Shown here piece by piece: positions 1 through 4,971 of a stretch of 8,214 bases of DNA. The DNA comes from Clostridia bacterium (lineage in GTDB: Bacteria; Bacillota_A; Clostridia; Oscillospirales; Acutalibacteraceae). Each line of letters opens with the position of its first letter. Position 1 is the first letter of the stretch. The stretch spans positions 1-8,214 of the forward strand of contig JAFSAK010000048.1 of assembly GCA_017441045.1 (NCBI GenBank), given 5' to 3'. The position numbers and the translations under genes are program-made. A model generated the notes under the pieces. The model did no database searches, had not been told where the DNA came from, and was given only the letters and a program-made list of their open reading frames with translations.

Positions 1-768
1 AAACTTCTTACGGGTAACGACGTGGGCGTTCTTCTTCTTGACTATATGCTCTCACGCAAGAAAGAAATGGGCACTTTAGCCGAAAAACCCATAGCAGTAA
101 AATCCATTGTTTCTACAGACCTTTGCAAAAAGGTTGCAGAAGAATACGGATGCCAGATGATAGATGTTCTCACAGGTTTCAAATTTATCGGCGAACAGAT
201 AACCGCACTTGAAAAGGTTGGCGAAACCGATAGATATATCCTCGGTTTTGAGGAAAGTTACGGCTATCTTGCAGGAGATTTCGCAAGGGATAAGGATGCA
301 GTTGTTGCATCAATGCTTATCTGTGAAATGACTGCCTACTATAAAACCAAAAACCTAACCCTTATCGATGTTCTTGACAGCATCTATAAAAAGCACGGAT
401 ATTTCTACTGTATGCAGAAGAGTTTCACCTGTGAAGGACAGACGGGTATGGAAAAAATCAAAGGCCTTATGACCTCTCTTCGCGAAAATCCACCTAAAGA
501 AATTGCGGGAAGCCCCGTTATTCTCATTAAGGATTTTGGCTCACAAAAGAGCATAGATACGGTAAACGGCAAAGAAACCGCCATCGACCTTCCCAAATCC
601 AATGTTATCGGATTCTATCTTGCGGATGAAAGTTATCTTATCGTTCGTCCTTCGGGAACAGAGCCCAAGATTAAGATTTATGCCAGTGCCGTAGGAAAGG
701 ATAGCACTCTTGCAGATAAGCGAAGAGGCGAACTTGAAAAAGCAGGTACCGAACTTTTAGGTTTCTAA
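1..768 (+). CDS. pgcA: Phosphoglucomutase/phosphomannomutase, C-terminal part (5' end outside window)
   Basis: This is the 3' part of an alpha-D-phosphohexomutase, a cytosolic enzyme that interconverts hexose 1- and 6-phosphates (probably glucose) and feeds nucleotide-sugar and cell-wall synthesis. The frame is open from the first base; the opening residues LLTGND resemble the family's domain III, so the gene continues upstream and the in-frame GTG at 22 is not a real start. Two signature loops are visible: the sugar-binding loop GFEESYG at 244-264 and the domain IV phosphate-binding loop RPSGTEP at 646-666. The catalytic-serine and metal-binding loops would lie upstream of the window. About 255 residues of an expected 560-580 are present. 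The gene ends in TAA, followed 15 bp later by a strong hairpin terminator shared with the convergent gene. Family membership is certain; the choice of glucose over mannose as substrate is inferred from Firmicute PgcA-like proteins. Confidence 0.93.
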   Translation, partial: KLLTGNDVGVLLLDYMLSRKKEMGTLAEKPIAVKSIVSTDLCKKVAEEYGCQMIDVLTGFKFIGEQITALEKVGETDRYILGFEESYGYLAGDFARDKDAVVASMLICEMTAYYKTKNLTLIDVLDSIYKKHGYFYCMQKSFTCEGQTGMEKIKGLMTSLRENPPKEIAGSPVILIKDFGSQKSIDTVNGKETAIDLPKSNVIGFYLADESYLIVRPSGTEPKIKIYASAVGKDSTLADKRRGELEKAGTELLGF

Positions 769-783
769 TTTAATAAAAATTTA

Positions 784-815
784 AGCCAAGGCGATAACGC
801 CTTGGCTGTTTTGTT
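784..815. terminator. Bidirectional intrinsic terminator between convergent genes
   Basis: A perfect 10-bp stem, AGCCAAGGCG (784-793) with CGCCTTGGCT (798-807), closes a four-base ATAA loop. It is followed by a T-rich tail on the plus strand (TGTTTTGTTTT) and, read the other way, by TTAAATTTTTATT. It therefore can end both the phosphohexomutase transcript (+) and the TtcA-like transcript (-). Confidence 0.92.
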
Positions 816-1661
816 TTAATATTTTTCTAAAAATGTATGGGTTTCGCCGCTATCTGCATCGCGCCAACCCGGTATAGTTGCCATATTTACATTATGCAAA
901 CTTCTGAATACATTATCATCTACATTTGGATTGGTTTTCTTAATTTCTTTTATAAGCGCTTTGATTTCCTTGCGTTTGGAAAGTTCTTCCAATTCTTCAC
1001 TTTCCGCCGTAAATTTACAAGCACACTGCAAAAACTTAAGCCCATTATAATTTGCCCAATTTATAATATCCTTTTCCTTCACTTTATAAAGGGGGCGGAT
1101 AAGTTCCATACCCTCAAAATTGGTGCTATGAAGTTTGGGAAGCATAGTTTTGATTTCCGATGAATACATCATACTCATAAGAAGAGTTTCAATAACATCA
1201 TCAAAATGGTGACCAAGAGCAATTTTATTGCAACCGAGAGATTTGGCTTTTGCATAAAGCGCTCCCCTACGCATTCGAGCGCAAAGGTAACAGGGAGAAC
1301 CCCCTGCGCCATAAGCAACGTCAAAAATATCACTTTCGAATATTTCGGCATCAATTCCCATTGTTGCAAGGTTTTCTTCTATAAGTTTTCTGTTTGGCTC
1401 GGCGTAACCGGGGTCCATAACGATAAATTTAAGGTTAAAAGGAACCTCGCTATGCTTATGAAGTTCTTGCATACATTTCGCAAGAATCATAGAATCTTTA
1501 CCGCCTGAAATACAAACTGCAATATTATCATTTTCTTTTATAAGTTCATACTCTTTAACCGCGCCCACAAAGTTATTCCAGATAACTTTGCGATAGCGCT
1601 TAATTATACTGCGCTCAATTTCGGTCTGCTTTGAAAGTTCTCTTTTGATTTTTATCACCAC
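816..1661 (-). CDS. ttcA: TtcA-family PP-loop tRNA thiolase (tRNA 2-thiocytidine biosynthesis type)
   Basis: This is a 281-residue ATP-pyrophosphatase of the TtcA family. Members adenylate a tRNA base and install sulfur, as in 2-thiocytidine at position 32, using an iron-sulfur cluster. The PP-loop SGGKDS is at residues 52-57, the family motif CYLCARMRRG starts at C124 with C127 three residues on, and GHHFDD follows at 150-155. TtcA of E. coli uses two cysteines from the first CxxC and one from a second CxxC; here the second site reads QCAC (C213, C215), so a third ligand is present but the spacing differs. The N-terminus is uncertain: the only upstream starts are tandem GTG codons (1661 and 1658) with no convincing Shine-Dalgarno. 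It is downstream of the antiporter gene but separated by a terminator, so it is probably transcribed alone. The exact tRNA target in this clade is inferred. Confidence 0.87.
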   Translation of the reverse strand: MVIKIKRELSKQTEIERSIIKRYRKVIWNNFVGAVKEYELIKENDNIAVCISGGKDSMILAKCMQELHKHSEVPFNLKFIVMDPGYAEPNRKLIEENLATMGIDAEIFESDIFDVAYGAGGSPCYLCARMRRGALYAKAKSLGCNKIALGHHFDDVIETLLMSMMYSSEIKTMLPKLHSTNFEGMELIRPLYKVKEKDIINWANYNGLKFLQCACKFTAESEELEELSKRKEIKALIKEIKKTNPNVDDNVFRSLHNVNMATIPGWRDADSGETHTFLEKY

Positions 1662-1667
1662 TTATAA

Positions 1668-1794
1668 GATAAATTAAAATCACTGCATTATCACACTTAT
1701 GCTTTATTAAATCCCCTCGCCACGCTAAAGCGCGGCCCTCTCCCCTTTAGACAAGGGGCGCTTTAATATGAAATTTGATATAAAAATCACTGCA
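1668..1794. repeat. Pair of imperfect 18-20 bp direct repeats flanking a hairpin-rich insert
   Basis: The 12-mer AAAATCACTGCA occurs at 1676-1687 and again at 1783-1794. Similarity extends leftward (GATAAATT against GATATA), giving copies at 1668-1687 and 1777-1794. The right copy also supplies the left arm of the antiporter gene's terminator. The about 90 bp between the copies contain the palindromic repeat described separately. This could be a target-site-like duplication or a duplicated half-terminator; the sequence alone does not decide. Confidence 0.5.
1711..1765. repeat. Degenerate GC-rich palindromic intergenic repeat
   Basis: This noncoding stretch is much more GC-rich than its A/T-rich flanks. 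It has nested palindromes: CGCT-AA-AGCG (1723-1732), CCCCTT-TAGAC-AAGGGG (1742-1758), and an outer 8-bp pair TAAAGCGC (1726-1733) with GCGCTTTA (1758-1765). The wording 'CCCCTC..CACG..CGCGGCC..CTCCCCTTTA..AAGGGG' resembles short palindromic intergenic repeats that I recall from gut Clostridia. Family membership is from memory and has not been searched. Confidence 0.5.
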
Positions 1795-1819
1795 CCTATA
1801 CATTATAGATGCAGTGATT
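1778..1819 (-). terminator. Intrinsic terminator of the antiporter gene
   Basis: A nearly perfect 35-base palindrome spans 1785-1819: outer arms AATCACTGCA and TGCAGTGATT, one C-A mismatch, inner arms CTATA and TATAG, and a three-base loop. On the minus strand the stem runs into TTTATATC. It begins 17 bp after the antiporter stop codon. On the plus strand it is followed by ATTTTTT, so it could also stop rightward read-through. Confidence 0.85.
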
Positions 1820-1835
1820 ATTTTTTGCAATATTT

Positions 1836-3437
1836 TTATGCTTTTTTAGCAGTAGCAAATTTTAGAACAACCAGGGTTCCGATAGTTAAAGCAACGCCTA
1901 TGGGAAGAACTATCATCCAATTGCTTACAAAACCTGCAATTATATATGTAACGAAGGATATACCCGCAACGGTTAGTGAATACGGAAGCTGGGTTGAAAC
2001 GTGGTTAATGTGGTTACACTGAGCACCCGCTGAAGACATAATGGTTGTATCAGAGATGGGTGAGCAATGGTCGCCGCAAACCGCGCCTGCAAGGCAAGCC
2101 GACATACCGATAGTACCAAGGGCGCTGCCTACGGGGAAGATTGCAAGAACGATGGGAATAAGAATTCCGAAGGTTCCCCAAGAAGTACCCGTTGCGAAAG
2201 AAATTCCGCAAGCTACGAGGAAGATAATTGCGGGCAAGAAGTTCTGCAATCCGCCAACATCTGCGAGAGCATTTTCAACAAAGGTAGAGGACTCTAAAAG
2301 ACCGGTCATATTTTTAAGAGAGGTAGCAAGAGTCAAGATAAGGATAGCGGGTACCATTGCCTTAAAGCCCTTAGGAATAGAAGCCATTGCCTGTTTGAAG
2401 GTAATAAGGCGTCTTGCAATAAAGTAAATAATAACTACCACAAGAGCAACAAGTCCACCCCAAGGAAGAGCAACGGTAGCATCAGTATTACCGAAAGCAT
2501 CTGCAAAGCTGAGTCCACCGGTCTGACCTACATAATATAGGGCATAAACACAAACTGCGATAAGAACGAGTATGGGGAAAACAAGGTCGATAACCTTTGC
2601 GTGAGATTTATCGAGAACTTCTTCCTCATCATATTCTACTTCGTCTTCATCCTTAACTTCACCGCCGAAGGTAAATAAGTCGCCCTTAGCGGCATTCATC
2701 TCGTGAAGGCGCATAGGACCGAAGTCAAACTTCATAAGGGTGATAGCAATAATAAACACAAAGGTTAAAAGTGAATAGAAGTTATAAGGTATTGCCTGAA
2801 TAAAGAGTGATAGACCGTCCTGACCTTCAGGAACATACTCTGAAACTGCTGCTGCCCAAGAAGAAATAGGAGCTATCATGCAAATAGGCGCTGCAGTAGC
2901 GTCAATAAGATATGAAAGCTTTGCACGGGAAATCTTGGCTTCATCGGTTACGGGACGCATAACTGCTCCAACGGTTAAGCAGTTAAAATAGTCATCGATA
3001 AAGATAAGGATACCGAAAACAAAGGTTGCGAGAGCAGCGCCAACCTTGCTCTTAACATTCTTAGCTGCCCAGTTACCAAATGCCTGAGAGCCGCCCGCAT
3101 TATTAAGCAGAGCAACAATAGCGCCGAGAACTACTAAAAATACGAAGATACCTGCGGTACCCGAAACAGATTCAATAAGGCCTTCATTGGTTATCTTATT
3201 AACTGTTTCAAGGGGCTTAAAGCCGGTGGCTAAAAGTCCACCTGCAAGTACGCCCACAAACAAAGAAGAATATACCTCTTTAGTTATAAGGGCCAAACCG
3301 ATTGCCACAACGGGTGGGAACAGTGACCATAATGTTCCAACGGGGCTTGTAATAGAACCGGTGAAGGCGCACAAAACACCAAAAGCCACGATGAAAGCAA
3401 AAATGAGCACTTTGGAAATGATTCCTTTTTTAGTCAT
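1836..3437 (-). CDS. NhaC-family transporter under lysine riboswitch control, probable lysine transporter (LysW-like)
   Basis: This is a 533-residue polytopic membrane protein of the NhaC Na+/H+ antiporter family. It has a hydrophobic N-terminus, the motif FIDDYFN near residues 146-152 followed by a conserved VMRPVTDEAKISRAKL stretch, a highly acidic cytoplasm-like loop at about 260-276, and the family signatures GTSWGTFGI and GDHCSPISDTT in the C-terminal half. The start is the ATG at 3437 because AGGAGGAG lies five bases upstream; an in-frame ATG 33 bases earlier is inside the leader terminator and is rejected. The leader is a lysine riboswitch with a terminator, so lysine should switch expression off. 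Such control points to lysine uptake rather than simple sodium export; NhaC-type proteins under L-boxes have been proposed as lysine transporters (LysW). The family assignment is firm, but the lysine substrate is an inference from regulation only. Confidence 0.9.
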   Translation of the reverse strand: MTKKGIISKVLIFAFIVAFGVLCAFTGSITSPVGTLWSLFPPVVAIGLALITKEVYSSLFVGVLAGGLLATGFKPLETVNKITNEGLIESVSGTAGIFVFLVVLGAIVALLNNAGGSQAFGNWAAKNVKSKVGAALATFVFGILIFIDDYFNCLTVGAVMRPVTDEAKISRAKLSYLIDATAAPICMIAPISSWAAAVSEYVPEGQDGLSLFIQAIPYNFYSLLTFVFIIAITLMKFDFGPMRLHEMNAAKGDLFTFGGEVKDEDEVEYDEEEVLDKSHAKVIDLVFPILVLIAVCVYALYYVGQTGGLSFADAFGNTDATVALPWGGLVALVVVIIYFIARRLITFKQAMASIPKGFKAMVPAILILTLATSLKNMTGLLESSTFVENALADVGGLQNFLPAIIFLVACGISFATGTSWGTFGILIPIVLAIFPVGSALGTIGMSACLAGAVCGDHCSPISDTTIMSSAGAQCNHINHVSTQLPYSLTVAGISFVTYIIAGFVSNWMIVLPIGVALTIGTLVVLKFATAKKA

Positions 3438-3442
3438 TTTTT

Positions 3443-3450
3443 CTCCTCCT
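3443..3450 (-). promoter_or_regulatory. Ribosome binding site that fixes the antiporter start
   Basis: AGGAGGAG on the minus strand sits five bases before the ATG at 3437. It directly follows the T-tract of the riboswitch terminator. It decides between this ATG and an in-frame upstream ATG at 3470 that has no ribosome binding site. Confidence 0.93.
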
Positions 3451-3486
3451 AAAATAAAAACGGTAAGCATTTTTAGCGCTTACCGT
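3451..3486 (-). terminator. Riboswitch-controlled intrinsic terminator in the antiporter leader
   Basis: On the minus strand, ACGGTAAGC (3486-3478) pairs perfectly with GCTTACCGT (3468-3460) and is followed by TTTTTATTTT. It ends right at the Shine-Dalgarno. The competing antiterminator is visible: AGTGCTATC, the 3' strand of riboswitch helix P1 (3514-3506), can pair with GGTAAGCGCT (3484-3475), with two G-U pairs and one bulged A. Lysine binding would hold P1 and free the terminator. Confidence 0.9.
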
Positions 3487-3505
3487 AAAAGATACAAACC
3501 TTTAA

Positions 3506-3661
3506 GATAGCACTCCACAAAATGTGACAGTATATTACATATTATGCAATATCCCAACAATCTATCTTCGGATAAAGATAAACCGTTTCGGCGGCTTCCC
3601 CTTTCGCACCCTGCTTATCCGAGCAATTTTGGGTGCTACTAATGTAGGCCGCGCCTCTATC
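3506..3661 (-). promoter_or_regulatory. Lysine riboswitch (L-box) aptamer
   Basis: The minus strand carries the conserved L-box blocks in order: GATAGAGGCGCG, TTAGTA, GAAAGGGGAAGCCGCCGAA, CTGTCAC and TGTGGAGTGCTATC. Five helices can be drawn. P1 pairs GATAG (3661-3657) with CTATC (3510-3506). P2 pairs GCGGC with GCCGC, continuing into GCACCC/GGGTGC. P3 pairs TATCTT with AAGATA. P4 is an A/T-rich stem of about ten pairs (ATATTGCATA with TATGTAATAT), and P5 is CACA/TGTG. The apical loops of P2 and P3 are CGGATA (3621-3616) and TATCCG (3574-3569), exactly complementary, which is the known L2-L3 kissing contact. The aptamer is followed by a terminator and the antiporter gene, so it should act by lysine-induced transcription termination. 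Confidence 0.96.
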
Positions 3662-3670
3662 AACAAGGAA

Positions 3671-3699
3671 ATAATATCATATAATATTTTATATGTCAA
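3671..3699 (-). promoter_or_regulatory. Sigma-A type promoter of the riboswitch-antiporter unit
   Basis: On the minus strand, TTGACA (3699-3694) is followed after exactly 17 bases by TATTAT (3676-3671), with a TG one base before the -10. The transcript would begin near 3664, a few bases before helix P1 of the riboswitch. A short inverted repeat GTCAA/TTGAC (3695-3710) overlaps the -35 but is too short to call an operator. Confidence 0.88.
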
Positions 3700-3710
3700 C
3701 TCATTTTGAC

Positions 3711-3742
3711 AAAAAATAACCCCGACTCACACGAATCGGGGT
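3711..3742 (-). terminator. Intrinsic terminator of the rpsF-ssb-rpsR operon
   Basis: On the minus strand, ACCCCGA (3742-3736) pairs with TCGGGGT (3725-3719) around a ten-base loop and is followed by TATTTTTT. It lies ten bases after the rpsR stop codon and just upstream of the antiporter promoter. Confidence 0.92.
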
Positions 3743-3751
3743 AAAAATCAA

Positions 3752-3991
3752 TTAATCGTTAACATAAGGGAGAAGTGCTACCTGACGTGCGCGCTTAATA
3801 GCGGTGGTAAGAGCACGCTGATGCTTAGCGCAGGTGCCTGTTGCACGACGGGGTAAAATCTTTGCGCGTTCAGAAACGAACTTGCGAAGACGAGCAACAT
3901 CCTTATAATCGATTTCTTCTATACGATCAGCACAGAAATGGCAAACTTTCTTACGTGCCTTTCTGAATGCGGGCTTATCGTTCTTTTCCAT
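3752..3991 (-). CDS. rpsR: 30S ribosomal protein S18, zinc-binding (C+) form
   Basis: This is a 79-residue S18, the small-subunit protein that binds the platform of 16S rRNA next to S6. The conserved core [40 protein letters not shown] is complete. Cysteines at 17 and 20 plus C54 and H57 form a likely zinc site, so this is the C+ version; the main B. subtilis S18 lacks these residues. The start ATG has AAAGGAGG nine bases upstream. It is the last gene of rpsF-ssb-rpsR, 53 bp after ssb, and is followed at once by the operon terminator. Expression should follow ribosome supply; S6 and S18 act as a pair in assembly and in feedback on this operon in several bacteria. Confidence 0.98.
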   Translation of the reverse strand: MEKNDKPAFRKARKKVCHFCADRIEEIDYKDVARLRKFVSERAKILPRRATGTCAKHQRALTTAIKRARQVALLPYVND

Positions 3992-4044
3992 TTGAAAGTT
4001 CCTCCTTTACAGTAATTATCCTTTACTGGATTAAAAGAAGAGTA

Positions 4045-4464
4045 TTAGAAGGGTAGGTCATCATCCATACCGCCGATTTCGGTGAAATCACCTGCATCAG
4101 CATTGGAATAAGAAGCGGCACTATCATCAGCGCCCCCTGCCGAATCCCTCTTAGACTCTACAAACTGGGCATTATTAACAACAACCTCAAAAGCAGTACG
4201 GTTATTGCCGTTTTTATCGGTATAACGACGGGTCTGAATAGCGCCCTCGATACCAATCATATTGCCCTTCTTGAAATACTTAGTAATGAACTCAGCGTTC
4301 TGACGCCATGCAACAATGTTGATGAAGTCGGCCTGAGTTTCTTCGCCTGAACGGTAGCGGCGACTTACGGCGATGGAGAATGAAGTCACTGAGATACCGT
4401 TAGGAGTGGTTTTGAGCTCCGGATCAGCGGTAAGGCGACCAGTTAATACTACTAAATTGAACAT
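4045..4464 (-). CDS. ssb: Single-stranded DNA-binding protein
   Basis: This 139-residue SSB coats single-stranded DNA during replication, repair and recombination as a homotetramer. The OB fold covers roughly residues 1-104, with typical blocks VVLTGRLTADPELK, FINIVAWRQNAEF and KKGNMIGIEGAIQTRRY. A short Ser/Ala/Asp-rich linker follows, and the protein ends in the acidic tip DDDLPF, which docks partner proteins. The linker is on the short side for the family. The ATG is preceded by GGAGG with a ten-base spacer. That ribosome binding site lies directly after the rpsF stop codon, so translation is probably coupled. Its position between rpsF and rpsR is the standard Firmicute arrangement and marks it as the main housekeeping SSB rather than a mobile-element copy. 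Confidence 0.98.
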   Translation of the reverse strand: MFNLVVLTGRLTADPELKTTPNGISVTSFSIAVSRRYRSGEETQADFINIVAWRQNAEFITKYFKKGNMIGIEGAIQTRRYTDKNGNNRTAFEVVVNNAQFVESKRDSAGGADDSAASYSNADAGDFTEIGGMDDDLPF

Positions 4465-4480
4465 AATTTAAAATCCTCCA

Positions 4481-4762
4481 TTACTTTTTGATTACCATAA
4501 CGCGAAGAACGCCATCGGTAATACCTGCTACACGCTCGAGTTCTGCGGGGAATTCGGGGCCGCTTGTAAATGTAGTGAATACATAATAGCCCTCTGCCTC
4601 ATCGTTGATAAGGTAAGCAAGACGACGCTTGCCCCATTCGTCAACATTTTCGACCGTGCCATTTTTAGCGATAAGGTCATTAAACTTATCCTTAAGAGCG
4701 TTAACGGCATCATCGCCGCCTGCTACAGAATAGATAAGAGCTGCCTCATACTTATTGGTCAT
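4481..4762 (-). CDS. rpsF: 30S ribosomal protein S6
   Basis: This is a 93-residue S6, the small-subunit protein that pairs with S18 on the 16S rRNA platform. The start KYEAALIYS, the central WGKRRLAYLINDEAEGYYV block and the end DGVLRVMVIKK match the family and its usual length of 93-100 residues. The ATG at 4762 is chosen because AAAGGAGGT lies eight bases upstream; the frame stays open to 4813, but the extra residues (MLRVTARGQ...) come from the leader hairpin and do not fit S6. It is the first gene of the operon, has its own strong promoter about 90 bp upstream, and its leader folds into two hairpins that may bind the S6-S18 complex for feedback control. Confidence 0.98.
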   Translation of the reverse strand: MTNKYEAALIYSVAGGDDAVNALKDKFNDLIAKNGTVENVDEWGKRRLAYLINDEAEGYYVFTTFTSGPEFPAELERVAGITDGVLRVMVIKK

Positions 4763-4786
4763 TTCGTTGCACCTCCTTTTGGACTT

Positions 4787-4840
4787 TTGGCCGCGTGCGG
4801 TCACACGCAGCAAGGGTTAAACGGCATATTTCTCCGTTTA
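4787..4840 (-). promoter_or_regulatory. Structured rpsF leader, possible S6:S18 autoregulatory element
   Basis: Two hairpins fill the leader on the minus strand. The first pairs TAAACGG (4840-4834) with CCGTTTA (4824-4818). The second pairs TTGCTGCGTG (4813-4804) with CACGCGGCCAA (4797-4787), one C bulged, around the loop TGACCG. The S6:S18 leader motif described in many bacteria contains a conserved CCG; a CCG occurs in the loop here, but I cannot confirm that it occupies the motif position. The structure is directly seen, the function is inferred. Confidence 0.4.
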
Positions 4841-4849
4841 GCATAGAAC

Positions 4850-4878
4850 ATTATAACAGTGAGTCGCAAAATAGTCAA
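4850..4878 (-). promoter_or_regulatory. Sigma-A type promoter of rpsF-ssb-rpsR
   Basis: On the minus strand, TTGACT (4878-4873) and the perfect TATAAT (4855-4850) are separated by 17 bases, with TG one base before the -10. The predicted start point is near 4843, just ahead of the two leader hairpins. Confidence 0.92.
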
Positions 4879-4911
4879 CTGTTTTTTTAACTGAAATTAT
4901 ATTTTAATCTG

Positions 4912-4940
4912 TTGATTTTTTTATATATAAGTGTTAATAT
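4912..4940 (+). promoter_or_regulatory. Sigma-A type promoter of the oxidoreductase-coaX unit
   Basis: TTGATT (4912-4917) and TAATAT (4935-4940) are separated by 17 bases, with TG one base before the -10. The start point would be near 4947, about 25 bases before the oxidoreductase ATG. It is divergent from the rpsF promoter; the two -35 boxes are 33 bp apart. Confidence 0.8.
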
Positions 4941-4959
4941 ATACGGGTAAAGCACACTT

Positions 4960-4966
4960 GGGGTGA
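4960..4966 (+). promoter_or_regulatory. Ribosome binding site that fixes the oxidoreductase start
   Basis: GGGGTGA is five bases upstream of the ATG at 4972. An in-frame GTG at 4963 lies inside this motif and has no ribosome binding site of its own, so the ATG is preferred. Confidence 0.8.
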
Positions 4967-4971
4967 ATTTT

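Noticed and set aside
22..24. GTG as the start of the phosphohexomutase
   Set aside because: The frame is open to base 1 and the upstream residues match the family, so the gene simply enters from outside the window.
2041..2427. Plus-strand frames of 76-128 codons opposite the antiporter gene
   Set aside because: They are shadows of a clearly conserved membrane protein gene on the other strand and lack start signals.
3438..3470. Eleven-codon N-terminal extension of the antiporter from an upstream ATG
   Set aside because: It lies in the riboswitch terminator and Shine-Dalgarno, has no ribosome binding site, and the ATG at 3437 has an ideal one.
3524..3709. 61-codon plus-strand frame opposite the riboswitch
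   Set aside because: It has no ribosome binding site and covers the aptamer and promoter of the opposite strand; its openness is chance.
3695..3710. GTCAA/TTGAC inverted repeat over the antiporter -35 as an operator
   Set aside because: Only five base pairs per arm and partly dictated by the TTGACA hexamer; too short to support.
4763..4813. N-terminal extension of S6
   Set aside because: These codons are leader hairpin and Shine-Dalgarno sequence; the ATG at 4762 gives a normal S6.
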